The notes beneath the pieces are model-generated. The model was given only the letters and a program-made list of their open reading frames with translations. It ran no database searches and was not told the DNA's origin. A stretch of 64,000 nt of DNA from Litorimonas sp051251645 (lineage in GTDB: Bacteria > Pseudomonadota > Alphaproteobacteria > Caulobacterales > Maricaulaceae), in NCBI GenBank assembly GCA_051251645.1, contig JBPOEY010000003.1, positions 62,001 through 126,000 on the forward strand, in the 5' to 3' direction. Made by a program: the position numbers and the translations under genes. Positions 1 to 8,037 of the stretch are shown in pieces. How positions within the stretch are numbered: position 1 is the first letter of the stretch; every line of letters begins with the position of its first letter.

Positions 1-1
1 C

Positions 2-127
2 TTTGTCCGTATTGTTATGGGCTTTGGGGCCAGTCATTCGCGCTACGTGAACGGCACAGGGCGAATTTTCAAGTCGGTTCACGAAGCGGAGCCTACAATT
101 GGTGCATCCGCGCTGGTGTCGGGATGA
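2..127 (+). CDS. 3' end of an unidentified upstream gene (partial)
   Basis: A reading frame is open from the window edge to a TGA at 125-127 and gives 41 residues ending in ASALVSG. I do not recognise the family. It could be the tail of a gene that starts outside the window, or chance. Another forward frame is also open here, so the assignment is weak. Confidence 0.25.
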   Translation, partial: FVRIVMGFGASHSRYVNGTGRIFKSVHEAEPTIGASALVSG

Positions 128-185
128 ACCCGCGTGTCGAAGGGGCAACGAAACCTCGCCGCTGTTATAGGACGCACGACACACC

Positions 186-584
186 ATGCTCAATTTTGAA
201 ATTTTCCCCGACCTGCCGATGGCTGTTCAGATCCATATCATTGCCGCCGTAACCTCCCTCATTCTGGGCATCACCATGTTTGCGCGCCGCAAGGGCACGC
301 CGTCGCACAAGGTCATCGGCAAGCTGTTTCTCGCCTTAATGCTGATCACGGCGACGAGCGCGATCTTTATCCGCTATCTCAATGATGGGGCATTCTCTTG
401 GATCCACATCTTCGTGCCCGTGACCTTCTTCGCGGCGTGGGAAACCGTGCATTATATTCGCAAAGGCAATCTCAAAGGTCACAAGCGCGCCGTCAAAGGG
501 CTGTTCTTTGGCGCGCTACTGATTCCCGGGTTTTTATCGTTTCTGCCGGGGCGGACGATGTGGGTGATGGTGTTTGGCGGATAA
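186..584 (+). CDS. DUF2306-like small membrane protein
   Basis: A 132-residue protein with about four hydrophobic segments (residues 12-32, 47-63, 68-84 and 108-128). Basic loops lie between them, including RRKGTPSHKVIGK and RKGNLKGHKRAVKG. Length, the early His of the first segment (QIHIIAA) and the HK-rich loops fit the DUF2306 inner-membrane family, whose function is unknown. The start is the only ATG near the beginning of the frame, and no strong ribosome-binding site is visible. The gene lies about 115 bp upstream of sucC on the same strand and is probably not functionally tied to it. Family assignment is from memory of the pattern, so the role stays open. Confidence 0.75.
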   Translation: MLNFEIFPDLPMAVQIHIIAAVTSLILGITMFARRKGTPSHKVIGKLFLALMLITATSAIFIRYLNDGAFSWIHIFVPVTFFAAWETVHYIRKGNLKGHKRAVKGLFFGALLIPGFLSFLPGRTMWVMVFGG

Positions 585-698
585 ACACCATCATGACGCT
601 GATAAAGCGGGCCTTATCGGTTGCGGGGTCCGGGGTGCATTTGTAAGGGGAGGGCGACTCCTCTAACCGCCTCCTTTTAACTGATGGACCCGCATTCG

Positions 699-1892
699 AT
701 GAACATCCATGAATATCAAGGCAAACAAGTCCTCAAAGAGATCGGCGCGCCCGTCTCCGAAGGCATCGCCATTCTCAAAGCCAGCGAAGCCCGCGCCGCC
801 GCCGAAAAATTGGGCGGCCCGCTCTGGGTTGTGAAATCACAAATCCACGCGGGTGGACGCGGTAAAGGCAAATTTATCGAGAAAAGCGCGGGCGAAAAAG
901 GCGGCGTGCGTCTCGCCTTCTCCGTCGATGACGTCGTTGAAAATGCCGAGCAAATGCTCGGCGCACACTTGGTGACAGAACAGACCAGCGACGCCGGCAA
1001 GCAAGTCAATCGCCTCTATATCGAACATGGCTCCGACATTGAGCGCGAACTGTATATCTCCATCATCATCAACCGCGAAACCAGCCGCGTGTCCTTCATT
1101 GCTTCGACAGAAGGCGGCATGGACATTGAAGGCGTCGCGCACGACACCCCGGAAAAAGTCATCAATTTCGACATTGATCCGGCGACAGGCTTTCAGCCGC
1201 ATCATGGTCGCACCCTGTCAAAAGCGCTGGGGCTCGAAGGCGATCTGGCCAAACAGTGCGGCAAGCTTGGCAAAATCCTGTATAATGGTTTCCTTGCCAA
1301 AGACATGGCGATGTTGGAAATCAATCCGCTCATTGTGACCGAAGACGGTCGCCTTCACTGCCTTGACGCGAAAATCAGCTTCGACGGCAACGCGCTCTAT
1401 CGCCACCCGGATATTGAGGCGATGCGCGACGAAACCGAGCAAGACGAAAAAGAAGTCGAAGCCGAGAAATATGGCCTCTCCTACGTCGCGCTCGACGGCA
1501 ATATCGGCTGTATGGTCAATGGCGCGGGTCTGGCCATGTCGACCATGGACATCATCAAACTCTACGGCGCAGAACCCGCCAATTTCCTCGATGTCGGGGG
1601 CGGCGCGACCAAAGAAAACATCATTGCGGCGTTCAAGATTTTGACGTCTGATGACAAAGTTGAAGGCATCCTCATCAACATTTTCGGCGGTATCATGAAA
1701 TGCGACATCATCGCCCAAGGCACCGTTGACGCCGTCAAAGAAGTCGGCCTGAAAGTGCCGTTGGTTGTGCGCTTAGAGGGCACAAATGTCGAAGAAGGCA
1801 AAGCCATCATCGACAATTCCGGACTCAACGTGATTAGCGCGAATGATCTGGATGACGCGGCGCAGAAGATTGTTAAGGCTGTTAACGGATGA
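699..1892 (+). CDS. sucC: succinyl-CoA synthetase (ADP-forming) beta subunit
   Basis: Beta subunit of succinyl-CoA ligase, which makes ATP (or GTP) from succinyl-CoA in the TCA cycle as an alpha-beta complex. The 397-residue product begins MNIHEYQGKQVL, the hallmark start of the family. It has the ATP-grasp domain over roughly residues 1-240 (KSQIHAGGRGKGK nucleotide loop) and a C-terminal ligase domain with GGGATKENI and the INIFGGI segment. An in-frame ATG 15 bases earlier (684) would add MDPHS; 699 matches the family start better. The partner sucD begins 1.43 kb downstream instead of directly next to it, because four small genes lie between them. Confidence 0.97.
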   Translation: MNIHEYQGKQVLKEIGAPVSEGIAILKASEARAAAEKLGGPLWVVKSQIHAGGRGKGKFIEKSAGEKGGVRLAFSVDDVVENAEQMLGAHLVTEQTSDAGKQVNRLYIEHGSDIERELYISIIINRETSRVSFIASTEGGMDIEGVAHDTPEKVINFDIDPATGFQPHHGRTLSKALGLEGDLAKQCGKLGKILYNGFLAKDMAMLEINPLIVTEDGRLHCLDAKISFDGNALYRHPDIEAMRDETEQDEKEVEAEKYGLSYVALDGNIGCMVNGAGLAMSTMDIIKLYGAEPANFLDVGGGATKENIIAAFKILTSDDKVEGILINIFGGIMKCDIIAQGTVDAVKEVGLKVPLVVRLEGTNVEEGKAIIDNSGLNVISANDLDDAAQKIVKAVNG

Positions 1893-1900
1893 AGCTGTAA

Positions 1901-2275
1901 ATGCGCTTCAAAGCCGTTCACCTGACGGCTTTGGTGGCTTGTCTTTTGCTGAATGGATGCATCTTCGAGACTGTTTATAATGAGATTGATCCTGAATATC
2001 GAGACGTCGCTAAATTAGCTGAAAAAGACTGCAGGACTGCGTTTAAGTCTGTGCTTGATCCTGCGGGCCGTGTCGGTGGTCTTGAGACCCTTATTGGAGC
2101 AGGTTCTGAATCCGATCGTATGATTTTCATATTCAGCAGCCGTGTTTTTCGTGATGCCAGACGTTGGCAATGCCAGACCTCTATGACAGGCGAGATTATC
2201 AGTTTGGTCGTTAAACTGGAAGATGGATCGATCTCGAGTTTAACCGAGACATATAGCGAGTCATTGTCTCGATGA
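1901..2275 (+). CDS. putative lipoprotein of unknown function
   Basis: A 124-residue product with a lipoprotein signal: a short basic start (MRFK), a hydrophobic stretch and the lipobox LLNGC near residue 20, so it is probably lipidated and held in the envelope. The mature part contains two further cysteines (KDCRTAF and WQCQTS) that could form a disulphide. No family recognised. It starts 8 bases after the sucC stop, and its stop overlaps the next start by four bases (ATGA), so the two small genes look translationally coupled. It is part of the stretch that separates sucC from sucD. Confidence 0.6.
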   Translation: MRFKAVHLTALVACLLLNGCIFETVYNEIDPEYRDVAKLAEKDCRTAFKSVLDPAGRVGGLETLIGAGSESDRMIFIFSSRVFRDARRWQCQTSMTGEIISLVVKLEDGSISSLTETYSESLSR

Positions 2276-2598
2276 GACTGGCTTGTGGCACACGAGAGAC
2301 ACTAATGTCCTTAGTATGCCTAATGGCTATGGCTTGCACGGAAGCTACGTCCAACGCTCTCGACTCCGGCGGCATTGAACCACCGCCCGGCTTTCTCACC
2401 CGCACAGACGCAAATTGCCGTGCCGCCGCCGCCAATAACTCCGCTATCGGCGTGCTCACCGACACGTCCCCCACCATCCGCCAACTCAACGGCCAGAGCT
2501 TATTCGGCTATTCCGCCTTGGACGGTAGTCGCGTCCAATGCGTCGTGCGCCATGCGGATGAAAGCGTGGTTGATATACGGATCTTTGGATCAGATTAG
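2272..2598 (+). CDS. small putative exported/lipoprotein, unknown function
   Basis: A 108-residue product whose first ATG overlaps the preceding stop (ATGA). A hydrophobic stretch ends in LMAMACTEA, which resembles a lipobox, so it may be a second lipoprotein; an internal ATG at 2305 would give a shorter signal. The mature part has two cysteines (DANCRAAA and RVQCVVRH), like its neighbour, and both proteins end in a short segment of similar style (VVKLEDGSISSL and VVRHADESVVDI). They could be distant paralogues, but that is inference. No family recognised. Confidence 0.5.
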   Translation: MRLACGTRETLMSLVCLMAMACTEATSNALDSGGIEPPPGFLTRTDANCRAAAANNSAIGVLTDTSPTIRQLNGQSLFGYSALDGSRVQCVVRHADESVVDIRIFGSD

Positions 2599-2615
2599 AG
2601 TTGCAGAACACAGCC

Positions 2616-2630
2616 ACACATAATATGTGT
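2616..2630. promoter_or_regulatory. palindrome upstream of the VapB-type antitoxin, candidate operator
   Basis: ACACATA and TATGTGT form a 7-bp perfect inverted repeat around one central base, ending six bases before the antitoxin start at 2636. Type II antitoxins with ribbon-helix-helix or related folds usually repress their own operon at such short palindromes. The assignment is by position and symmetry only. Confidence 0.45.
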
Positions 2631-2635
2631 AACAC

Positions 2636-2893
2636 ATGAAAAAGAACCTGACATTGTCGATCGAGGAAGGCCTGCTCCAGAAAGCGCGGGTTTTGGCGGC
2701 AATGCGTCGGACGAGCGTCAATGAGATGATCCGAGGATTTCTCGAAACATCCGTCAATGCCGAACGAGAACAGGACGAAGTCACGGAAGCGCTGCTGAAA
2801 CTATCGCGCGAAAGCAAGGGCCGCATCGGCAAAGAGCGGTTGACCCGCGAAGACATTTACGCAGGCGAGCCCCGTTTTGACCGCTGGTCCTGA
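2636..2893 (+). CDS. VapB-type antitoxin (ribbon-helix-helix-like)
   Basis: An 85-residue antitoxin candidate. The first 50 residues (KKNLTLSIEEGLLQKARVLA, then RRTSVNEMIRGFLE) have the strand-helix-helix pattern of ribbon-helix-helix DNA-binding antitoxins. The C-terminal part is charged and probably wraps the toxin. It overlaps the PIN-domain toxin by 17 bases, the usual antitoxin-first order, and a 15-bp palindrome just upstream is a likely autoregulatory site. It lies between sucC and sucD, on the same strand. The family name is inferred from pattern and partner. Confidence 0.75.
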   Translation: MKKNLTLSIEEGLLQKARVLAAMRRTSVNEMIRGFLETSVNAEREQDEVTEALLKLSRESKGRIGKERLTREDIYAGEPRFDRWS

Positions 2894-3317
2894 TATTTTC
2901 CTTGATACAAACATTCTAATCTACGCCGCGACGGGTCACGACGCAGCGCCCGAAAAGTATGAGATTGCACAAGGTCTTCTGACCGCGAATTTCGGAACAT
3001 CTGCGCAAGTGATGGCGGAATTTTATAATGCGACCACACGTCGGATTAAGGTGCCCTTATCGCCAGAGGTCGCATTAGAGTGGGTATCATTGCTGAGTCG
3101 AAAACCCTGTCTGGACATCACACCCGCATTAGTTCGCGCCGGTATCCGTATCAGTCAGCGCTATAAAACATCTTATTTTGACGGTGCGATCCTCGCGACG
3201 GCGAAGCAGATGGGCGCGACGAAACTGATCACGGAAGACCTCTCTCATCTCCAAAACTATGACGGCGTGATCGCCGTTGATCCCTTTAAACCCGGCGCTT
3301 TCAGCTCCTTCGAATAG
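2877..3317 (+). CDS. VapC-type PIN-domain ribonuclease toxin
   Basis: A 146-residue PIN-domain protein, the toxin of a VapBC pair that cleaves RNA using acidic residues and a divalent metal. The expected acidic residues are visible: Asp in IFLDTNILIY, Glu in AEFYNATTR, Asp in SYFDGAILATA and Asp in ITEDLSH. No ATG precedes the first conserved strand, so the start is taken as the TTG at 2877, inside the antitoxin gene, with overlapping translation as is common in toxin-antitoxin operons. Its stop lies 9 bases before sucD, so it may share a transcript with the succinyl-CoA synthetase genes. Confidence 0.85.
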   Translation: MTAGPDIFLDTNILIYAATGHDAAPEKYEIAQGLLTANFGTSAQVMAEFYNATTRRIKVPLSPEVALEWVSLLSRKPCLDITPALVRAGIRISQRYKTSYFDGAILATAKQMGATKLITEDLSHLQNYDGVIAVDPFKPGAFSSFE

Positions 3318-3326
3318 GAAACCATC

Positions 3327-4211
3327 ATGTCAGTCCTCATCGACAAGAACACCAAGGTCATCACCCAAGGGATGACTGGTAAAACCGGGACGTTCCATAC
3401 GGAACAAGCCCTCGAATACGGCACTAAAATGGTCGCGGGCGTGACGCCGGGCAAAGGGGGCACGACGCATTTGGGTTTGCCGAATTTCGACACGGTGGCG
3501 GAAGCCGTTCACGCGACAGGCGCGACCGCGTCGGTCATCTATGTGCCGCCGCCCTTCGCGGCTGATTCGATCATGGAAGCGATTGCCGCTGATGTGCCGC
3601 TGATCATTGCGATCACCGAGGGCATCCCCGTGCGTGACATGATCCCGGTCAAGCGCGCGCTGGTTGGCTCAAAATCGCGTCTGATCGGCCCGAACTGCCC
3701 TGGTGTCCTGACCCCTGAGGAATGCAAAATCGGCATCATGCCGGGCAAAATCTTCAAAAAAGGCACCTGCGGTGTGGTCTCACGCTCCGGTACGCTGACC
3801 TATGAAGCCGTGTTCCAAACCACACAGGTCGGTCTCGGCCAGACCACGGCCATCGGCATTGGCGGGGACCCAATCAACGGCACCAACTTCATCGATTGCT
3901 TGGAGCTGTTCCTCAATGATGACGACACCAAACAGATCATCATGATCGGCGAAATCGGCGGCTCCGCCGAAGAAGAAGCGGCAGAATATATCGCCCATCA
4001 AGCCAAAAAAGGCCGCTCCAAACCGATGGTCGGCTTTATTGCCGGCCGCACGGCGCCTCCGGGTCGCACCATGGGCCACGCGGGCGCGATTGTGTCCGGC
4101 GGCAAAGGCGGCGCGGAAGACAAGATCGAAGCGATGGAAAAAGCGGGCATTCGCGTGTCGGATTCACCAGCGCGCTTGGGCACGACACTGATGGATGTTT
4201 TGAACGGTTAA
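3327..4211 (+). CDS. sucD: succinyl-CoA synthetase (ADP-forming) alpha subunit
   Basis: Alpha subunit of succinyl-CoA ligase, 294 residues, the usual length. The N-terminal CoA-binding Rossmann domain starts VLIDKNTKVITQGMTGKTGTFHTEQ, followed by the IGPNCPGV loop. The catalytic His that is phosphorylated lies in TMGHAGAIVSGGKG (about residue 251). It works with SucC, encoded 1.4 kb upstream, and is followed by a hairpin and by sucA-sucB further downstream. Starts at an ATG 9 bases after the PIN toxin stop. Confidence 0.97.
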   Translation: MSVLIDKNTKVITQGMTGKTGTFHTEQALEYGTKMVAGVTPGKGGTTHLGLPNFDTVAEAVHATGATASVIYVPPPFAADSIMEAIAADVPLIIAITEGIPVRDMIPVKRALVGSKSRLIGPNCPGVLTPEECKIGIMPGKIFKKGTCGVVSRSGTLTYEAVFQTTQVGLGQTTAIGIGGDPINGTNFIDCLELFLNDDDTKQIIMIGEIGGSAEEEAAEYIAHQAKKGRSKPMVGFIAGRTAPPGRTMGHAGAIVSGGKGGAEDKIEAMEKAGIRVSDSPARLGTTLMDVLNG

Positions 4212-4240
4212 GTCAGTTAATCAGACACACTGTTTTGAAG

Positions 4241-4267
4241 GGTCGCCGCAAGGCGGCCTTATTTATT
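4241..4267 (+). terminator. hairpin after sucD, possible weak terminator
   Basis: GGTCGCC and GGCGGCC pair (one G-U) around a GCAA tetraloop, followed by TTATTTATT. It sits 30 bases after the sucD stop. The T-run is interrupted, so it may be only a partial terminator or a processing hairpin. Confidence 0.5.
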
Positions 4268-4324
4268 GCCGCGTCCCCGAATGTTGCTAGGCTGAAAGGG
4301 CATAATGTCACGGGGGACAAAGAG

Positions 4325-4828
4325 ATGACGTCTGGAAATACGATCAAACGCGGCCGTTTGAGTCTTTTACTATTGAGCCTAGGAATGATGTCGGCCTGCG
4401 CGGCGAATATCACCACAAAGACAGCGCCGAAGCCCTTGCGCGACACGATTGTTCCGGCCTCGCTCGCTGAGACGTATGACACGCTGCAATATGCGCCTGC
4501 GACACGCGCGGGCGATATGCTCTATCTGTCCGGTGTTTTGGCGATTGTGGCCGAAGAGGAAACCTCGATTGAGCCTGCGATTGAGCGGTCTTTTGATGAA
4601 ATTGAGATGATTTTGGCGCAATCAGGCGCGGATTGGTCCGATGTGGTTGATGTCACCAGCTACACAACCGATCTGGATGCCCATCTCGGTCCGCTTTGGG
4701 GGATCAAGGCCGCGCGGGTTGGCGCGCCCTATCCCAGCTGGACCTTGATTGGGGTTGAGCGTCTCTATGGCGGCGACGCGGCGATTATTGAGACCAAAGT
4801 CACGGCCTATTTACCAGACCGCGAATAA
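4325..4828 (+). CDS. Rid-family (YjgF/UK114-like) exported lipoprotein
   Basis: A 167-residue protein with a Rid/YjgF-type domain after an export signal. The start at 4325 gives basic residues, a leucine-rich core (RLSLLLLSLGMM) and a lipobox-like SAC; an upstream in-frame start would add 30 residues that break this signal. The domain runs from about residue 55, with GDMLYLSGVLAI, SFDEIEMILAQSGADWSDVVDVTSYTTD, and the C-terminal strand ETKVTAYLPD. Rid proteins deaminate reactive enamines/imines or have related roles, normally in the cytoplasm, so an envelope copy is unusual. It lies between sucD and sucA with its own terminator. Confidence 0.8.
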   Translation: MTSGNTIKRGRLSLLLLSLGMMSACAANITTKTAPKPLRDTIVPASLAETYDTLQYAPATRAGDMLYLSGVLAIVAEEETSIEPAIERSFDEIEMILAQSGADWSDVVDVTSYTTDLDAHLGPLWGIKAARVGAPYPSWTLIGVERLYGGDAAIIETKVTAYLPDRE

Positions 4829-4872
4829 GGGGACGACACAGGGCCGTTCAGCGCCCCAAATAAAAATACAGC

Positions 4873-4900
4873 AAGGCGGGCGATTGGCCTGCCTTTTTTG
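4873..4900 (+). terminator. rho-independent terminator after the Rid-family gene
   Basis: AAGGCGGGC pairs with GCCTGCCTT (one G-U) around a 5-base loop and is followed by six to seven T. It separates the sucCD-Rid transcript from sucA. Confidence 0.75.
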
Positions 4901-5000
4901 TAACCATCCCCGCGTTCACTGTCTATTGACCTTACCGTCCGATGAGAGGACAGGTCGTTTGGATTGAACGACGCAAATGATAGACCGAAAAGCACCGACT

Positions 5001-7961
5001 ATGGCCAAGCGCACCGAGCTGAACCAAGCCTTTATTGACACAGATTTCCTCGATGGGGGCTCTGCCTTCTATCTGGAACAGATGCAGGCCCAATATGCGG
5101 ATAATCCCGCGAGCGTGGATGCAAGCTGGCGCGCTTATTTTGACGCGTTGGGTGAAGACGCGGGCAATGCGCGTAAGAACGCCGACGGGCCGAGCTGGAA
5201 ACGCGAGAACTGGCCGCCAACGCCGAATGGCGATCTGACGAATGCGCTGACGGGCGACTGGGGCGATAGTGCGCCTGCTGCAGAGAAAAAGATTGCGACC
5301 AAACACCCTGTACTCTCCGCCGATGGCGTGCGTCAGGCGGCGAAAGACTCGCTGCATGCCTTGATGTTGATCCGGGCCTACCGCGTTCGGGGACATTTGA
5401 TTGCTGATCTCGATCCGCTGGGACTCCGCAAGCAAGGCACGCACCCGGAGCTTGATCCAGAATCCTATGGTTTCGGACCAAGTGACCGTGACCGCGACGT
5501 TTTCATCGATGGCGTGTTGGGGCTGGAATATGCCTCGATCAACCAGATCATGGAGATTGTGACGCGGACTTATTGCTCCACCCTTGGTGTGCAATTCATG
5601 CATATTTCCAACCCGGAAGAAAAAGCTTGGATCCAAGAACGGATCGAAGGCCCGGACAAACAAGTTAGCTTCTCGAAAGAAGGCCGCCTGGCGATTTTGC
5701 AAAAGATGATCGAGGGCGAAAGCTTCGAACAGCTCATCCACAAACGTTATCCGGGCACAAAACGCTTTGGTCTCGATGGCGGCGAAGCGCTGCTGCCGGC
5801 GCTGGAGCAGATCATTAAACGGGGCGGGCAGTTGGGCCTGCAAGACATTAACATCGGCATGCCGCATCGGGGTCGCTTGAACGTTATGGCGTCCGTGATG
5901 AAGAAGCCCTATTCGGCGATCTTTTATGAATTTCTCGGCGGTGTGACGTCAGGGGCCGAAGATTTTGGCTCGGGTGATGTCAAATATCACCTCGGGGTCT
6001 CAGATGACCGCGAATTTGATGGCAATAAAGTCCACCTCAGCCTCGCGCCAAACCCGTCGCATCTCGAAGTCGTCGCGCCTGTCGTGATCGGCAAAACGCG
6101 GGCGAAACAGCAATCCATGTCGGGCACCTACCGGACGCATAATCCGAAACGCGTGATGGCCGTGTTGCTGCACGGGGATAGCGCGTTTGCGGGCCAAGGT
6201 GTGGTGACAGAAACGTTCCAGCTCAGCCAGTTGACGGGCTACCGCACCGGTGGATCGATCCATGTCATCGTCAATAATCAGATCGGCTTTACGACAACCC
6301 CGGATGAGTATCGGTCCGGCGAATATTGCACCGATGTGGCCTTCATGGTTCAGGCGCCGATTTTGCACGTGAATGGAGATGACCCGGAAGCTGTTGTTTA
6401 CGCCGCGCGTATCGCGACGGAATATCGTCAGAAGTTCGGGCGTGATGTCGTTATCGATATCGTCTGCTACCGCCGCTATGGCCATAATGAAGGTGATGAT
6501 CCCAGCTTTACACAACCGAAAATGTATAAGGTCATCGACGCCAAACCCTCATCCCGACAAGTCTATGCGGACCGCCTAATCGCTCAGGGCGATTTGACTG
6601 AGACCGAGCATAAAAAGCTAGTCGATGATTTTTACGCCTTCCTCGATACGGAATTTGATGCGGCCAAAGACTTTGAGTCCAAAGCACCGGACTGGCTCGA
6701 TGGAGTCTGGTCGGGCATGAGCCTGCCATCGAATGGCGATGAAAAACGTCGCGGTGTCACCGGTGTGCCGTTGGAAACGCTCAACGCAATCGGAGCTAAA
6801 ATTACCACCGTTCCGAATAGTGTGAACATCCACAAGACGCTGAAGCGCATCATTAAGGCACGGGCCGAAAAGGTCGAATCCGGGCGCAATATTGATTGGG
6901 GTCTGGCGGAGCATCTCGCCATCGGATCGCTCGTCATGGAAGGTCATCCGGTGCGTCTGTCCGGGCAGGATTCGGAACGCGGCACGTTCAGTCAACGACA
7001 ATCCCATTTCATTGATCAGGTGACCGAGGAGAAATACACGCCGCTCAATAACCTCTCGGATGATCAACAATATTATCAGGTGCTCAACTCGCATCTATCG
7101 GAAGAAGCTGTGCTCGGCTTTGAATATGGATTTTCCACCACGGCCCCGCAGGCGCTGACGATTTGGGAGGCGCAATTTGGCGATTTTGCCAACGGCGCGC
7201 AGGTCATGGTGGATCAGTTTATCAGCTCAGCCGAACAGAAATGGTTGCGCATGAGCGGCCTCGTGATGTTACTACCCCACGGCTATGAAGGGCAGGGGCC
7301 GGAACATAGTTCGGCGCGTCTCGAGCGCTATCTGCAAATGTGCGCCGAAGATAATATGCAGGTTTGCAACGTCACGACGCCGTCCAATTACTTCCATGTC
7401 TTGCGTCGTCAGCTGCACCGCAATTTCCGCAAACCGCTCATCATTATGAGCCCGAAGAGCTTGCTGCGTCACAAACGTTGTGTCTCGACGATGGACGAAA
7501 TGGCGGCGGAAACCTTCTTCCACCGGGTTTTGTGGGACGACGCCCAATTTCGTCCGGATGAGTTTGAGGTGAAATTGGCCGACGATAAGAAGATCAAACG
7601 CGTCGTTCTCTGTTCAGGCAAGCTCTATTACGAGCTGCTGGAAACGCGTGAAGCCTCGGGCCGTAACGACATTTATCTGCTGCGGGTTGAGCAATTATAC
7701 CCCTATCCGGATGATGCGATGAGCTTGGAACTGTCCCGTTTCCCGCAGGCCGATATGGTTTGGGCGCAAGAAGAGCCTAAGAATATGGGCGCGTGGAGCT
7801 TTATCGAACCGTTGATCGAGGAAACATTAATTGAGATTGGGGCGAAAAACACCCGCGCGCGCTATATTGGTCGCAAGGCTGCGGCCTCAACAGCAACTGG
7901 CATCGCGACGAAACATAAAGCCGAACAACAGGCCATCATTGACGGTGTGTTCGCGAAATAG
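5001..7961 (+). CDS. sucA: 2-oxoglutarate dehydrogenase E1 component
   Basis: Thiamine-diphosphate E1 subunit of the 2-oxoglutarate dehydrogenase complex, which decarboxylates 2-oxoglutarate and passes the succinyl group to the lipoyl arm of SucB. The 986-residue product has the N-terminal E1o segment (FLDGGSAFYLEQM), the ThDP/metal-binding core (GMPHRGRLNVMA, LAPNPSHLEVVAPVV, HGDSAFAGQGVV, VNNQIGFTT), the transketolase-like pyrimidine domain (PHGYEGQGPEHSSARLERY) and the C-terminal domain. Another ATG at 4977 would add eight residues; neither start has a clear ribosome-binding site, and 5001 gives the usual spacing to the first conserved block. sucB follows 76 bases downstream. Confidence 0.96.
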   Translation: MAKRTELNQAFIDTDFLDGGSAFYLEQMQAQYADNPASVDASWRAYFDALGEDAGNARKNADGPSWKRENWPPTPNGDLTNALTGDWGDSAPAAEKKIATKHPVLSADGVRQAAKDSLHALMLIRAYRVRGHLIADLDPLGLRKQGTHPELDPESYGFGPSDRDRDVFIDGVLGLEYASINQIMEIVTRTYCSTLGVQFMHISNPEEKAWIQERIEGPDKQVSFSKEGRLAILQKMIEGESFEQLIHKRYPGTKRFGLDGGEALLPALEQIIKRGGQLGLQDINIGMPHRGRLNVMASVMKKPYSAIFYEFLGGVTSGAEDFGSGDVKYHLGVSDDREFDGNKVHLSLAPNPSHLEVVAPVVIGKTRAKQQSMSGTYRTHNPKRVMAVLLHGDSAFAGQGVVTETFQLSQLTGYRTGGSIHVIVNNQIGFTTTPDEYRSGEYCTDVAFMVQAPILHVNGDDPEAVVYAARIATEYRQKFGRDVVIDIVCYRRYGHNEGDDPSFTQPKMYKVIDAKPSSRQVYADRLIAQGDLTETEHKKLVDDFYAFLDTEFDAAKDFESKAPDWLDGVWSGMSLPSNGDEKRRGVTGVPLETLNAIGAKITTVPNSVNIHKTLKRIIKARAEKVESGRNIDWGLAEHLAIGSLVMEGHPVRLSGQDSERGTFSQRQSHFIDQVTEEKYTPLNNLSDDQQYYQVLNSHLSEEAVLGFEYGFSTTAPQALTIWEAQFGDFANGAQVMVDQFISSAEQKWLRMSGLVMLLPHGYEGQGPEHSSARLERYLQMCAEDNMQVCNVTTPSNYFHVLRRQLHRNFRKPLIIMSPKSLLRHKRCVSTMDEMAAETFFHRVLWDDAQFRPDEFEVKLADDKKIKRVVLCSGKLYYELLETREASGRNDIYLLRVEQLYPYPDDAMSLELSRFPQADMVWAQEEPKNMGAWSFIEPLIEETLIEIGAKNTRARYIGRKAAASTATGIATKHKAEQQAIIDGVFAK

Positions 7962-8037
7962 CGGACGCAAACATTCAAGCTGACTTTCAACCCATGATTT
8001 TTCTGGCAATATGAGCGCAGAGACCTAAGCAGAGACT

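Noticed and set aside
4932..5867. 311-codon open frame on the minus strand at the sucA start
   Set aside because: It overlaps a certain sucA gene, has no recognisable family, and is explained by GC bias in the opposite strand.
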